A DNA stretch of 64,000 nucleotides from Bacillaceae bacterium. Its GTDB lineage: Bacteria > Bacillota > Bacilli > Bacillales > Alkalibacillaceae. The notes under the pieces are model-generated. The model was not told the DNA's origin and did not search any database. It saw only the letters and a list, made by a program, of their open reading frames with translations. Below are positions 27,455 to 38,123 of this stretch, piece after piece. The stretch lies in contig JACDOD010000001.1 in assembly GCA_017656265.1 (NCBI GenBank), forward strand, positions 558,001-622,000, in the 5' to 3' direction. A program made the translations under genes and the position numbers. Within the stretch, counting starts at the first letter, position 1, and every line of letters starts with the position of its first letter.

Positions 27455-28432
27455 TTAAAAGTTAATTGCTGCTTTTGCTTTTTCCACGATGTCATTGTGA
27501 TTAGGCAGCCATACTTCTTCTGCCTCGGAGAACGGATAAACGGTGTCTGGTGCAGCTACACGCAATACAGGGGCTTCCAGATGCAGGATGGCACGTTCTT
27601 GAATTTCAGCTACAACATTTGCTGCAATACCTGCCTGACGCTGGGCTTCCTGAATGACCACTGCACGATTGGTTTTCTTAACTGACTCAATAATGGTATC
27701 AACATCAATAGGGCTTACCGTACGCAAATCAATTACTTCTGCACTGATTCCTTCTTTCTCCAGTTCTTCAGCAGCTTTTAAAGCGGAATGAACCATTGCC
27801 CCATATGCTATCAGGGAAATATCCTTTCCTTCACGTTTAATGTCAGCTTTTCCAAGTTCAATCGTATACTCTTCTTCTGGTACCTCTTCACGGAAAGAAC
27901 GATATAATTTCATATGCTCCAAGAAAATAACAGGATCATTGTCACGGATTGAAGAAATCAGCAATCCTTTGGCATCATAAGGTGTTGAAGGAATGACTAC
28001 TTTAACACCTGGCTGCTGAGCAACCAGACCTTCCAGGCTGTCTGCATGCAATTCAGGCGTATGTACTCCCCCACCAAACGGAGAACGAATGGTCATCGGT
28101 GCACTTTTTGTATTTCCTGAACGGAATCTCATCCGAGCTGCTTGACCGCTGATTGCATCCATTGCTTCATATACGAAGCCAAAGAACTGGATCTCAGGCA
28201 CAGGACGAAAACCTTGAAGGACCAGTCCGTTTGCAAGGCCGATAATACCAGATTCAGCTAACGGGGTATCAAATACGCGATCTTCCCCAAACTCTTCCTG
28301 AAGACCTTCAGTTGCACGGAACACTCCACCGTTTTGACCCACGTCTTCACCGAAGACCAGCACATTTTCATCATTTTTTAATTCAATGCGCAAAGCATCA
28401 GTAATTGCTTGAATCATCGTCATTTGTGCCAT
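27455..28432 (-). CDS. pdhB: Pyruvate dehydrogenase E1 beta subunit
   Basis: A 325-aa E1 beta subunit ([15 protein letters not shown]). It carries [19 protein letters not shown] and [10 protein letters not shown] in the thiamine-binding half and a transketolase C-terminal domain. With PdhA it decarboxylates pyruvate and loads acetyl onto lipoyl-PdhC. It begins 3 bases after the pdhA stop, so the two are tightly coupled. Confidence 0.95.
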   Translation of the reverse strand: MAQMTMIQAITDALRIELKNDENVLVFGEDVGQNGGVFRATEGLQEEFGEDRVFDTPLAESGIIGLANGLVLQGFRPVPEIQFFGFVYEAMDAISGQAARMRFRSGNTKSAPMTIRSPFGGGVHTPELHADSLEGLVAQQPGVKVVIPSTPYDAKGLLISSIRDNDPVIFLEHMKLYRSFREEVPEEEYTIELGKADIKREGKDISLIAYGAMVHSALKAAEELEKEGISAEVIDLRTVSPIDVDTIIESVKKTNRAVVIQEAQRQAGIAANVVAEIQERAILHLEAPVLRVAAPDTVYPFSEAEEVWLPNHNDIVEKAKAAINF

Positions 28433-28435
28433 GAT

Positions 28436-29554
<1,119 letters not shown>

Positions 29555-29694
29555 TCATAGAATTGCCAAAAAATTTTAGTTCGATCACATCATATCTCGT
29601 TTCTTTTGCCCGTAATTCATAGCTTTCATACATTACGGCTTAAACTGTTTTAATATAAATAGTACATTTCATTAGTACAAACATCTGTATGTAG

Positions 29695-29722
29695 TTTATC
29701 CTAAAACAGATATAATCGTCAA
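29695..29722 (-). promoter_or_regulatory. Probable pdh operon promoter
   Basis: On the minus strand TTGACG (29722-29717), a 16-base spacer and GATAAA (29700-29695). The -35 is good and the -10 weak. It is the best candidate between ykyA and pdhA. Confidence 0.45.
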
Positions 29723-29898
29723 ACACTTTATTTATCATGGGTTACAAGAAAATGGTGTATTATAACAACTGCCTTTACACCGGATTCTGTATTAGTTCAA
29801 AATTAAAACTGTATTATTATCACTTAGGTGATGGTCAATGCTGTTCCGAAAAATATAACATGATTCAATGAAGAAAGATTCATTCTTTCCCTATCATT

Positions 29899-29931
29899 AA
29901 AAAAACCTTGCCATGCTCCCATGACAAGGTT
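29899..29931 (-). terminator. Terminator of ykyA
   Basis: On the minus strand AACCTTGTCAT pairs with ATGGCAAGGTT, followed by a T-run. Confidence 0.85.
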
Positions 29932-29950
29932 AGGAAAGTAAGATCCTCAC

Positions 29951-30625
29951 TTATTCATTGTTATTGTTTTCTTGTTCCAACTGGTCAGCAGGCTGAATAT
30001 TAATCCCCGCTGATTGATAGAACTCCATTTTTAAGTTGTTATAAGTTTTGGTAAAGTCATTAAACTGTTTATTGGATGCCATAATCTCATCATAACTGTT
30101 GTTAATCTGATCAATCTGATTTTCAAGCTTTTCTTTTGTTAAATCCTCATTTTGAAGCATCAAATATAACTCTTTATTTAAATCGAGTGATTTCATATAG
30201 CTTTCATATAAATCCTGGTAAGACTGAAATCGGTTTTCCATCGCATCAATCATATTGCCTGCAATTTCTTTAACATTCTCGTCTTCCAGTTCTTCAATCA
30301 TTGGTTTTACTTTATCAAATTCAGTTTTGGCAGCTTCTATGCTCTCTTTTTCAATATCCATGATATCTCTTCGCTGTTCGATAATATCGATGGCTTCTTC
30401 AGAAAGTTTAACACTTTCTTCAAATTCACTGCTGCTCATTTGAATTATTTTATCATACAATTCTTTCTCCTGCCTTTCCAATTCCAGGAGAGGCTCTTGC
30501 TGGGCAGCAAAATTCTCTTCTAAGTCAACGGCTTTTTCAAGATGCTCGTACATCTGTTCTGCAGCTGTTGGTCCCTGGCTGCATGCAGTAAGTAAAGCGA
30601 ATATTAGTATGATGATGACTCTCAA
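29951..30625 (-). CDS. ykyA: YkyA family putative cell-wall-binding lipoprotein
   Basis: A 224-aa exported lipoprotein from a TTG start (AAGGAGGAAATAAAA upstream). The lipobox is LLTAC (Cys15). The mature protein is a long alpha-helical coiled coil rich in Glu, Gln and Asn, ending in an Asn/Glu tail. YkyA lies next to pdhA in B. subtilis as well; its function is unknown. It has its own terminator, so it is not part of the pdh transcript. Confidence 0.85.
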   Translation of the reverse strand: MRVIIILIFALLTACSQGPTAAEQMYEHLEKAVDLEENFAAQQEPLLELERQEKELYDKIIQMSSSEFEESVKLSEEAIDIIEQRRDIMDIEKESIEAAKTEFDKVKPMIEELEDENVKEIAGNMIDAMENRFQSYQDLYESYMKSLDLNKELYLMLQNEDLTKEKLENQIDQINNSYDEIMASNKQFNDFTKTYNNLKMEFYQSAGINIQPADQLEQENNNNE

Positions 30626-30815
30626 TTTTTATTTCCTCCTTATGGATCTCAAAAAGTAATATGTAAAATCAGAGTTTTTTTCAGTATAACACATGTCATC
30701 TCAAGCCATATATATGAAAAATAAAAATGTTTTATGTTTATGTTTATTTTTCCTTATTGTCGAATGTTTATGTTAAACTAAATGTGAAATCTCGAGTCTT
30801 TGAGGAGTGAATGAC

Positions 30816-31373
30816 ATGATTACAATGGATGATATTGTCCGGGAAGGTCATCCTGTGTTGCGGCAGGTAGCAGAAGAAGTTTCCCTTCCCCCATCAAAAG
30901 AGGACATTGAAACGTTAAAAGAAATGCTTCAATTCTTAAAAAACAGCCAGGATGAAGAAGTGGCTGAAAAATATAATTTACGTCCTGGAGTAGGTCTTGC
31001 TGCTCCGCAAATCGGCCTGCCCAAAAGAATGATTGCTGTTCACTTCACTGATTTTAATGAAAAAGAATACAGTATGGGTTTATTTAACCCTAAAATTATG
31101 AGCCACTCTGTGGAAAAAACATATCTGTCAACCGGTGAGGGATGCTTAAGCGTAGACCGTGAAGTGCCGGGTTATGTTCCCCGATATGCCCGTATAACTG
31201 TAAAGGGGACAGATCTTGATGGAAACGAAGTCAAGTTACGATTAAAAGGTTTTGCAGCAATTGTTTTTCAGCATGAAATTGATCATTTAAACGGAATCAT
31301 GTTTTATGATCACATTAATAAAGAAGATCCGTTTCAGGTCCCTGAACATGCAAAGCCTGCCGATCAGGAGTAA
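30816..31373 (+). CDS. def: Peptide deformylase
   Basis: A 185-aa Fe2+/Zn2+ enzyme that removes formyl groups from nascent proteins. All three family motifs are present: [16 protein letters not shown] (metal Cys) and HEIDHLNG (metal His pair and catalytic Glu). The start at 30816 (MITMDDIV) has GAGGAG 8 bases upstream, and the N-terminus resembles B. subtilis DefB/YkrB. An in-frame GTG at 30807 overlaps the ribosome site. The insert typical of the Gram-positive type 2 enzyme is present. Confidence 0.95.
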   Translation: MITMDDIVREGHPVLRQVAEEVSLPPSKEDIETLKEMLQFLKNSQDEEVAEKYNLRPGVGLAAPQIGLPKRMIAVHFTDFNEKEYSMGLFNPKIMSHSVEKTYLSTGEGCLSVDREVPGYVPRYARITVKGTDLDGNEVKLRLKGFAAIVFQHEIDHLNGIMFYDHINKEDPFQVPEHAKPADQE

Positions 31374-31395
31374 GACCCGGAAGGCCGGGACAATA

Positions 31396-31552
31396 CAGAA
31401 AAGCGGAAGCGCCCCGTTTAGCCCCGAAAACGGCCGGAGGGACACCGAGGAGGCTGTCCGCGCCTACGGGGGACCGAAGCAGCTCGAGGGGCTGGGAGCT
31501 GAAGCTGGACAATCATTCCCTCCATTTGAAGGGTTGCAGCAGATTCAAATTT
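31396..31552 (+). repeat. CGGAAGCGCC dispersed element, copy A
   Basis: It starts AGAAAAGCGGAAGCGCC, continues CCGTTTAGCCCCGAAAACGG, and ends in GCTGGACAATC followed by a TCC...GGGTTG stretch. Both ends match the copy at 40240-40376, while the middle differs. Its GC content is well above its surroundings, and it has no coding capacity. Similar repeats occur in other Bacillaceae as far as I recall. Confidence 0.7.
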
Positions 31553-31574
31553 TATACCTTTTATCTTTTAAAAT

Positions 31575-31620
31575 ATCTGAACTATATTCAATTGCCGCAC
31601 GAATTAGTTCGGGTATTTTT
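31575..31620 (+). repeat. Dispersed terminator-carrying element, copy 4 (core only)
   Basis: Only the inner hairpin is clear: ATCTGAACTATATTCAATT, a loop, AATTAGTTCGGGT, then ATTTTT. The outer arms seen in copies 1-3 are not recognisable. It lies about 200 bp after def on the same strand. Confidence 0.65.
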
Positions 31621-31670
31621 GCGTACTCAAAATGCTTTCGCTTTCCGCAGGCACGGTCTTAACTTGGATG

Positions 31671-31684
31671 CCTGTCACTTGTCG
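31671..31684 (+). repeat. CCTGTCACTTGTCG repeat, copy 2
   Basis: An exact 14-mer match to the family, preceded by GGATG, in the repeat-rich gap between def and ykrA. Confidence 0.65.
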
Positions 31685-31747
31685 GGATATGTCCATTTTC
31701 GGATAAGCAGTATCCTCCCTCTTCACCTTATACTATCAGAATTGTTT

Positions 31748-32521
31748 CTACAAAAGCCCCACTATCTTTAGGCCCTTAACTATCCCTGACTTAGACACGT
31801 GATCGGTCACGACATCTGCAACTTTCTTCACCGTTGGGTGACCGTTGCCCATGGCAACACCTGTACCTACAAACTCCAGCATTTCCATATCGTTTAATCC
31901 ATCACCAAAGGCAAATGAATTCTCCTTATCAATTCCAAGATACTCAAGCATTTTTTGAATTCCTCTTGCTTTTGAGCCTTTAGCAGGCAAAACATCAGTA
32001 GAATATTGATGCCAGCGAACAAAACGGAAAGAATCATGTGAAAAATAAGTCTTTTCTTCATGATCTTCACAGAATATCAATGCTTGATAGACAGGTTTCT
32101 TTTTAAAATAATTTGGATCAATTTTCGGATATGGCAGCTTGAGGCTGCCAATACTCTCTGCAATAAATGGGTGATTGGGCTCAGAGGCTGTCATTGTAGT
32201 CTCGTCCAGATAAACCATTGGATGGTTACGTTTCTTAGCATGAAACCAGAGACTTTCCAGTTCATTTTTTGGCAGAGGTTCTTCAAAGATAACTTTTCCA
32301 TTTAATACAACGAGTTGCCCATTAAAGCTAATAAACGAATCTATTCCTAATCTCTTACGGATATGGTCATACATAAAAGGAGCACGTCCAGTTGCAATAG
32401 CAACCAATACACCTTTGTCCTTCAGATCATGTACTGCTTCTATCGTCTCCTCTGGAATTTCTTTATGTTCATCCAGAAGTGTACCATCAATATCAAAGAA
32501 AACGATTCTTTTTCTATCCAT
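31748..32521 (-). CDS. ykrA: HAD superfamily Cof-type phosphatase YkrA
   Basis: A 257-aa hydrolase with the HAD nucleophile motif FFDIDGTLLDE at residues 8-18 and a C2-type cap. The C-terminal acidic motif FGDGLNDMEMLE is followed by GVAMGNG. It likely dephosphorylates sugar phosphates or flavin precursors, with a broad range in this family. GGAAAGGAAGAG precedes the ATG. Its position between def and rpoY matches B. subtilis. Confidence 0.88.
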   Translation of the reverse strand: MDRKRIVFFDIDGTLLDEHKEIPEETIEAVHDLKDKGVLVAIATGRAPFMYDHIRKRLGIDSFISFNGQLVVLNGKVIFEEPLPKNELESLWFHAKKRNHPMVYLDETTMTASEPNHPFIAESIGSLKLPYPKIDPNYFKKKPVYQALIFCEDHEEKTYFSHDSFRFVRWHQYSTDVLPAKGSKARGIQKMLEYLGIDKENSFAFGDGLNDMEMLEFVGTGVAMGNGHPTVKKVADVVTDHVSKSGIVKGLKIVGLL

Positions 32522-32620
32522 TTGTCTCTTCCTTTCCTCTGTCCATTCCCTCTAACATTGCTTCACTATATTTTCCTGAAACATCCTCATTTTACACCAT
32601 TCAGTGATAAAAATTTTTTT

Positions 32621-32649
32621 TTGTAAAATCTTGCGTATTCACGTATATA
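32621..32649 (+). promoter_or_regulatory. Candidate promoter for the small peptide and rpoY-rnjA
   Basis: TTGTAA (32621-32626), a 17-base spacer and TATATA (32644-32649); an overlapping TATACT gives a 19-base spacer. It is the best-scoring match by eye before the rpoY unit. Confidence 0.4.
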
Positions 32650-32809
32650 CTATCTCATAGAAGATTATTTTTTAAAAAGTGTGGTGCTTTCCTATTCAAT
32701 TCTTCATAAAAGCATACTATACTATAAGTAAGAGGGAAAGGGTCGGCAGATTAATTTAACGTTTTTTAGGCTTTTCTTTACAAATCAGGAAAGGAGATGT
32801 AAGGTAGGT

Positions 32810-32881
32810 ATGTTGAGGCGATGGAGAGAAAAGCTAAAAAAACGTTGGAAAGGTTTATTGGGTCGAAAAACGTATGCATAA
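32810..32881 (+). CDS. Possible 23-aa cationic amphipathic peptide
   Basis: The frame reads MLRRWREKLKKRWKGL and ends GRKTYA. Ten of 23 residues are Lys or Arg, and the spacing of Leu/Trp would give an amphipathic helix. AAGGAGATG lies about 13 bases upstream and a nearer GGTAGG also exists. It is followed by 119 bp to rpoY. It might be a leader peptide, a small membrane-active or nucleic-acid-binding peptide, or chance. No homolog is known to me. Confidence 0.4.
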   Translation: MLRRWREKLKKRWKGLLGRKTYA

Positions 32882-33000
32882 CCATTATTCATAAATGATT
32901 CCTCCGTTTCGTTTCATTCATAATAACAATCATAATGATTGAACAGCTATATGGATAGGACAAGGATAAATGGAAATAAATGATATTAGGAGAGATGCAC

Positions 33001-33213
33001 ATGATATTCAAAGTATTTTATCAAGAGCTTCCGGAGGAAGTACCTGTACGTGAACGCACACAAGTTTTATTTGTTGAGGAAGAGAACGAAAGAAATGTCC
33101 GTAAAAAGCTAGCCGATCGCAATATTAATATTGAGTATATTCAGGTGCTGGATGAAAAGTATCTGGAATACGAAAAAAACTCATCTGAAAACTTTAAAGT
33201 GGAGAAGCTATAA
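33001..33213 (+). CDS. rpoY: RNA polymerase epsilon subunit
   Basis: A 70-aa protein ([20 protein letters not shown]) matching RpoY/YkzG, a small accessory subunit of Firmicutes RNA polymerase with a Gp2-like fold. The start at 33001 has AGGAGAGATGCAC upstream; in-frame ATG at 32980 and 32995 are poorer. It is followed after 3 bases by rnjA, the conserved pairing in Bacillales. Confidence 0.93.
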   Translation: MIFKVFYQELPEEVPVRERTQVLFVEEENERNVRKKLADRNINIEYIQVLDEKYLEYEKNSSENFKVEKL

Positions 33214-33216
33214 GCC

Positions 33217-34884
33217 ATGAAGTTTGTAAGAAATGATCAGACAGCTATCTTTGCACTGGGCGGTCTGGGAGAAATCGGTAAAAACATGTACGGAATTCAA
33301 TTCCAGGACGAAATTATCATCATTGATGCTGGTATCAAATTCCCGGAAGATGAGCTTCTTGGAATTGACTATGTTATCCCGGATTACACATACCTGGTGC
33401 AAAACAGGGATAAAATCAAAGGATTGTTTATCACCCACGGACACGAAGACCATATCGGCGGCATCCCTTACCTGTTAAGGGAAGTACGTGTACCGATTTA
33501 TGGTGGTAAACTGGCGATCGGTTTAATTAAAAATAAATTAGAAGAACACGGATTATTAAGAGGCACAAAGCTATATACCATTGACGAGGACGATGTGATT
33601 AAGTTCCGTAAAACATCTGTCACTTTCTTCCGTACAACACATAGTATCCCTGATTCCTTCGGTGTTGTAGTAAAGACACCTCCGGGGAACATCGTTCACA
33701 CAGGAGACTTTAAGTTTGACTTTACACCGGTCGGAGAACCGGCTAATTTAACAAAAATGGCTGAAATCGGGAAGGAAGGCGTGCTTTGTCTGCTATCAGA
33801 CAGTACGAACAGTGAAATACCTGATTTCACCAAGTCCGAACGGGTAGTAGGCCAAAGCATTGATGATATTTTCAGCAGAGTGGAAGGACGGATTATCTTT
33901 GCAACGTTCGCTTCCAACATTCATCGTCTTCAGCAGGTTGTTGAAGCTGCAGTAAGACATAAGCGAAAAGTTGCTGTTTTTGGCCGAAGTATGGAAGCTT
34001 CCATTAACATTGGTTTAGATCTTGGGTACATCAAAGCACCCAAAAACACATTTGTAGATGCGAATCAAATCAATCGCCTTCCTGCTGAAAAGGTAACGAT
34101 TTTATGTACTGGATCACAGGGAGAACCTATGGCGGCCCTTTCCCGCATAGCGAACGGTACACACAGACAAATTCAAATTCAGCCTGGTGATACGGTTGTC
34201 TTTTCCTCTTCTCCGATCCCGGGCAACACCATTAGTGTGAACCGAACCATTAATATGCTTTATCGTGCCGGAGCCGATGTCATTCATGGTTCATTAAGTG
34301 ATATTCATACATCCGGTCACGGAGGACAGCAGGAACAGAAATTAATGCTGCGCTTAATGAAACCTAAGTACTTCATGCCGATCCATGGTGAATATCGGAT
34401 GTTAAAAGAACATACAAAATTAGCTGAAGCCTGTGATGTACATCCGAAAAACTGTTTTATCATGGACAATGGTGATGTTCTCGCACTTGGTAAAGACAAT
34501 GCGGCCATTGCCGGAAAAATCCCTTCTGGTTCTGTCTATGTTGACGGAAGCGGTATTGGGGATATAGGAAACATTGTACTGCGTGACAGACGGATATTAT
34601 CCGAAGAAGGACTGGTCATTGTCGTTGTCAGCATCAACATGAAGGAATTTAAGATTGCTGCAGGCCCAGATATTATATCAAGAGGATTCGTGTACATGCG
34701 AGAATCTGAAGATTTAATTAATGAGGCACAAAAGCTTGTTTCCAGACACCTGGAAAAAGTAATGGAACGCCGAACCTCACAGTGGTCTGAAATTAAAAAT
34801 GAAATAACCGATACGATTGCTCCTTTCCTATATGAAAAAACGAAACGGAAACCAATGATTCTGCCAATTATAATGGAGGTATAA
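33217..34884 (+). CDS. rnjA: Ribonuclease J1
   Basis: A 555-aa metallo-beta-lactamase/beta-CASP ribonuclease with 5'-to-3' exonuclease and endonuclease activity in mRNA decay. The metal motif [10 protein letters not shown] has His74, His76, Asp78 and His79, and the beta-CASP domain and C-terminal domain are intact. It is translationally coupled to rpoY. In B. subtilis RNase J1 associates with GapA with help from SR1P, whose gene is also in this window (7216-7341). Confidence 0.96.
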   Translation: MKFVRNDQTAIFALGGLGEIGKNMYGIQFQDEIIIIDAGIKFPEDELLGIDYVIPDYTYLVQNRDKIKGLFITHGHEDHIGGIPYLLREVRVPIYGGKLAIGLIKNKLEEHGLLRGTKLYTIDEDDVIKFRKTSVTFFRTTHSIPDSFGVVVKTPPGNIVHTGDFKFDFTPVGEPANLTKMAEIGKEGVLCLLSDSTNSEIPDFTKSERVVGQSIDDIFSRVEGRIIFATFASNIHRLQQVVEAAVRHKRKVAVFGRSMEASINIGLDLGYIKAPKNTFVDANQINRLPAEKVTILCTGSQGEPMAALSRIANGTHRQIQIQPGDTVVFSSSPIPGNTISVNRTINMLYRAGADVIHGSLSDIHTSGHGGQQEQKLMLRLMKPKYFMPIHGEYRMLKEHTKLAEACDVHPKNCFIMDNGDVLALGKDNAAIAGKIPSGSVYVDGSGIGDIGNIVLRDRRILSEEGLVIVVVSINMKEFKIAAGPDIISRGFVYMRESEDLINEAQKLVSRHLEKVMERRTSQWSEIKNEITDTIAPFLYEKTKRKPMILPIIMEV

Positions 34885-34888
34885 TTGC

Positions 34889-34923
34889 AAAACCCTTAAC
34901 CCGATGCGGGTTAAGGGTTTTTT
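34889..34923. terminator. Terminator of rnjA and, opposite, the arg operon
   Basis: AAAACCCTTAACCCG and CGGGTTAAGGGTTTT form a near-perfect stem with a tiny loop and a T-run on the + strand. It lies between convergent rnjA and argD. Confidence 0.9.
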
Positions 34924-34938
34924 ACGTTTATAGTATAT

Positions 34939-36102
34939 TTACCTTAACGAGTGATCCAGTGAATAGGCATGGATGGTTTTCTCCAGTATTTCTGCTGCTT
35001 TTTTCAATTCATCATAGGTTACCGTAAGTGAGGGAAGGAGGCGGATAACATTTGGCCCTGCCAGCAGGGCTAACAGTCCTCTATTTCTTAGATCAGCCAG
35101 CAACGAAACTACCTCTGTATGAAGTTCAATTCCAATCATAAGTCCTTTTCCCCGAATTTCTTTAACCAGATGATTACCCTTCAGTCGTTCCATTAATTGC
35201 TGTTTCATCCAGTTTCCTTTTTTCTGAACTTCTTGTAAAAAAGATTCTATAAATATTTCGTCAACAGTAGCTTTTGCACTGACGACAGCTAATGGGTTTC
35301 CTCCAAAAGTTGAACCGTGACTGCCCGCAGAAAAACTTTCGATCAGCTCTTTTTTTCCAATCATTGCACCGATCGGGAAACCGCTGCCCAATCCTTTGGC
35401 AAGGGTGATGATATCCGGTTCAATTCCATAATGTTCATAAGCGAACGCTTTTCCTGTGCGGCCAATCCCAGTCTGGACTTCATCAACAATGAGCAATGCA
35501 CCAATTTTCCTGCACTTTTTCTCAACAGCTTGCAAAAATTCCGGAGCCGCTGGTATTACTCCTCCCTCCCCTTGAATAACTTCAAGCATAATGGCAGCTA
35601 TTTGATAATCGTCAATAGCCTCCACAGCATCTATATCATTGTATGGGAGATATTCAAAGGTCGGAGCCAGCGGACCAAAACCTTCATGAACCTTTTTTTG
35701 AGCTGTTGCTGTCATCGTAGCATAGGTTCTTCCGTGAAAGGATTGATGAAAGGTGATGATTTTGTGCTTGTTGGTATGTTTTCGGGCCAGTTTAATCGCT
35801 GCCTCATTCGCTTCCGCCCCGCTGTTTGCAAAAAAGACAGCATCCCCACATGAGGATTCAACTAACTTTTTAGCCAGTTCCTCCTGTGCTGGAATGTGAA
35901 ACAAATTCGAAACATGCCAGACCTCCTCAAGCTGTTTCAGGATGGCTTCTTTTACCAGTTCCGGCTGATGGCCCAGGTTACAGACAGCTATACCTTGAAC
36001 AAAATCTAAGTAAGTTTTTCCGCTGGTATCATATAAGTAGGAGCCTTTGGCCTTTTCCACTTCAACATCCCAGCGGGCATAAGTGGGAAATAAATAACTC
36101 AA
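34939..36102 (-). CDS. argD: Acetylornithine aminotransferase
   Basis: A 387-aa class III PLP aminotransferase converting N-acetylglutamate semialdehyde to N-acetylornithine. FFANSGAEANEAAIKLAR is near residue 95, LIVDEVQTGIGRTG near 205, and the PLP lysine is in ITLAKGLGSGFPIGA. I chose the TTG at 36102 (M-SYLFPTYARWD), one base after the argB stop, because this N-terminus fits the family. A TTG at 36114 would overlap argB. It is the last gene of argCJBD. Confidence 0.92.
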   Translation of the reverse strand: MSYLFPTYARWDVEVEKAKGSYLYDTSGKTYLDFVQGIAVCNLGHQPELVKEAILKQLEEVWHVSNLFHIPAQEELAKKLVESSCGDAVFFANSGAEANEAAIKLARKHTNKHKIITFHQSFHGRTYATMTATAQKKVHEGFGPLAPTFEYLPYNDIDAVEAIDDYQIAAIMLEVIQGEGGVIPAAPEFLQAVEKKCRKIGALLIVDEVQTGIGRTGKAFAYEHYGIEPDIITLAKGLGSGFPIGAMIGKKELIESFSAGSHGSTFGGNPLAVVSAKATVDEIFIESFLQEVQKKGNWMKQQLMERLKGNHLVKEIRGKGLMIGIELHTEVVSLLADLRNRGLLALLAGPNVIRLLPSLTVTYDELKKAAEILEKTIHAYSLDHSLR

Positions 36103-36103
36103 G

Positions 36104-36910
36104 TTAAACCACAACCTTTTTCTTCACAATTTTTGTACCAGTTAAAGCCCCGTCCCTAAAAACAGAGTCTTTCCCGTTCACAATCACGACTTCTTTTAGC
36201 CGGTCAGATAAAACTGCTAATGAGGAAGTTACTTTCGGAATCATTCCCCCATAGATCACTCCATCGTCAATCAACTTCTGAATAAATTGTTCATCGGCCT
36301 CTTCAATCAGCTTTTTATCCTTTAAAATACCTGGCACATCCGTTACAAACACCAGCTGTTCGGCCCCCATCATCTCTGCGATGGCTGCGGCGCATAAGTC
36401 AGCATTAATATTTAATGTTTGCCCATCTTTTGTTTGACCTAATGGAGCTACCACTGGCACATAAGAGCGCTGCAACAAAGCCTGAAGAAACTCGTGGTTT
36501 ACCGATTCCACTTTGCCTACATATCCTAAATGTTCACGGTCCAGATACGAAGCTTGAATCAGTTTTCCATCGCACCCTGACACACCCACTGCATCAATCT
36601 GATTTTGCTGCAGGCGGGAGGTTAACCATTTGTTCATCTTTCCCGCCAGCACCATTTCCACCACTTCCAGCACGTCCCTGGTCGTTTTTCGCTGACCGTT
36701 ATGAAATTGACTCTGAACTTTTAATTTTTTCAGCATTCGATTAATTTCCGGACCACCGCCATGTACAAAAATCAAATGTTTCGATTGCATGAATTCCTTC
36801 ATGCTTTCAATAAAGGAATCAGCTAATTCCCCCAGCATACTTCCCCCCAGTTTTACGACTACAACCGGGTGATTAAGTGCGGTAGCTTGCGTTGATTTTG
36901 ACGTAATCAT
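36104..36910 (-). CDS. argB: Acetylglutamate kinase
   Basis: A 268-aa amino-acid kinase that phosphorylates N-acetylglutamate. VVVVKLGGSM near residue 16 is the phosphate-binding strand and IFVHGGGPEINRML follows. A conserved IPKVTSSLAVL is near the C-terminus. The ATG at 36910 overlaps the argJ 3' end by 38 bases. It has about 15 residues before the usual N-terminus, and no later start codon is available. Confidence 0.92.
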   Translation of the reverse strand: MITSKSTQATALNHPVVVVKLGGSMLGELADSFIESMKEFMQSKHLIFVHGGGPEINRMLKKLKVQSQFHNGQRKTTRDVLEVVEMVLAGKMNKWLTSRLQQNQIDAVGVSGCDGKLIQASYLDREHLGYVGKVESVNHEFLQALLQRSYVPVVAPLGQTKDGQTLNINADLCAAAIAEMMGAEQLVFVTDVPGILKDKKLIEEADEQFIQKLIDDGVIYGGMIPKVTSSLAVLSDRLKEVVIVNGKDSVFRDGALTGTKIVKKKVVV

Positions 36911-38099
36911 ATGTTAAATCACATCCCCACGCTTTTCCATCTTGGTCACCCTTGTTTAAAATTACGTTGATGTCAATATGTTCTCTTTGTAAGTATTTTT
37001 TTGCCTCTTCTTCTGAAAACGATTGAGGCACCCCATTCCTGAATGTTAAATATGGTCCGATATAAATTTCAATTTCCTCTGGATCTACTCTCGCATTGCT
37101 GTACCCAATGGCACCTACAATTCTTCCCCAGTTGGCATCTGTCCCGTATATGGCTGTCTTAACCAGGGAGGAGCCAACAATATTCTTCGCAATGATATTT
37201 GCTTCTTCCTTTGAACTGGCTCCTTTCACATTTACCTCGATTAATTTGGTAGCCCCCTCTCCATCACGGGCTATTTGTTTGGAAAGATCTTCACATACTT
37301 TTGTTAAGCCTTTTAGAAATACCCCCCAGTCGGGATGATTTTCATGGAGTTCTTCATGTCCCGCTTCGCCATTGGCCAAAACGATGACCATATCATTTGT
37401 AGATGTGTCCCCATCTACCGTAATCTGATTGAATGTGACATCTGTTATTTCTCCCAGAGCTTTCTGTAAAAGGGCAGGTGAAATATTCGCATCTGTAGTA
37501 ATAAACCCAAGCATGGTAGCCATATTTGGATGAATCATCCCAGATCCCTTGGCAGCTCCAGCGATGTTCACAGTCTGGCCATCAATTACCACTTCATAAC
37601 AGGAACCTTTTATAAAGGTATCGGTCGTTAAAATAGCTTCCTGAAAGCTCACAGCTCCCTGTTGTGACTGGCTGCATTCTACTTCTTCAATTCCCTTTTT
37701 GATTTTATCCATCTGCAAATATTCACCGATTACGCCCGTTGAGGCTACAGCTACGTAATGTTCAGGAAACCCAAAGCGCTGGGCTGTTAGCTTTCTCATC
37801 TCAATAGCATCCTGAAGTCCCTGTTCACCCGTACAGGCATTGGCAATGGCACTGTTTACGATAACTGTCTGCAGTTTGTGCTCATTGGAAATGCTGTCCT
37901 GGGTCACTTTCAGGGGGGCTGCCTGAAAATGATTTTGTGTATAAACAGCTGCACATGCAGCAGGTTTATCACTGACTAAAAGCCCCAGGTCCTTTTTAGA
38001 ATAACGCAAACCGATATGCATACCACCAGCTTTAAAACCCTTTGGAGTGACAAGTGATCCACTTTCAACTTTTTGAATCACTGCTTCTTTCGTTTTCAT
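36873..38099 (-). CDS. argJ: Bifunctional ornithine acetyltransferase/N-acetylglutamate synthase
   Basis: A 408-aa enzyme that recycles the acetyl group from N-acetylornithine to glutamate and can also use acetyl-CoA. It is made as a precursor that cleaves itself before the Thr in the motif GMIHPNMATMLGF (near residue 190), giving alpha and beta chains. GGAGGACATT lies upstream of the ATG. It overlaps argB and follows argC by 24 bases. Confidence 0.94.
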   Translation of the reverse strand: MKTKEAVIQKVESGSLVTPKGFKAGGMHIGLRYSKKDLGLLVSDKPAACAAVYTQNHFQAAPLKVTQDSISNEHKLQTVIVNSAIANACTGEQGLQDAIEMRKLTAQRFGFPEHYVAVASTGVIGEYLQMDKIKKGIEEVECSQSQQGAVSFQEAILTTDTFIKGSCYEVVIDGQTVNIAGAAKGSGMIHPNMATMLGFITTDANISPALLQKALGEITDVTFNQITVDGDTSTNDMVIVLANGEAGHEELHENHPDWGVFLKGLTKVCEDLSKQIARDGEGATKLIEVNVKGASSKEEANIIAKNIVGSSLVKTAIYGTDANWGRIVGAIGYSNARVDPEEIEIYIGPYLTFRNGVPQSFSEEEAKKYLQREHIDINVILNKGDQDGKAWGCDLTYDYVKINASYRT

Positions 38100-38123
38100 C
38101 TAGGATAATGTCCTCCTTACTCG

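Larger units (their letters stand above)
31374..31747. other. Repeat-filled gap between def and ykrA
   Basis: A 374-bp interval made almost wholly of dispersed repeats: the GC-rich CGGAAGCGCC element (31396-31552), the terminator hairpin (31575-31620) and a CCTGTCACTTGTCG copy (31671-31684). Three different repeat families landing side by side marks it as an insertion-tolerant spot. No gene is visible. Confidence 0.65.
32522..33000. other. Leader region of rpoY-rnjA
   Basis: A 479-bp gap. It holds a promoter-like site at 32621-32649 and a second weaker one (TTCAAT, 17 bases, TATACT) around 32697-32725. A 23-codon reading frame lies at 32810-32881, with AT-rich DNA before the rpoY ribosome site. 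No terminator separates the small frame from rpoY, so it could be part of the rpoY-rnjA leader. Confidence 0.45.
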
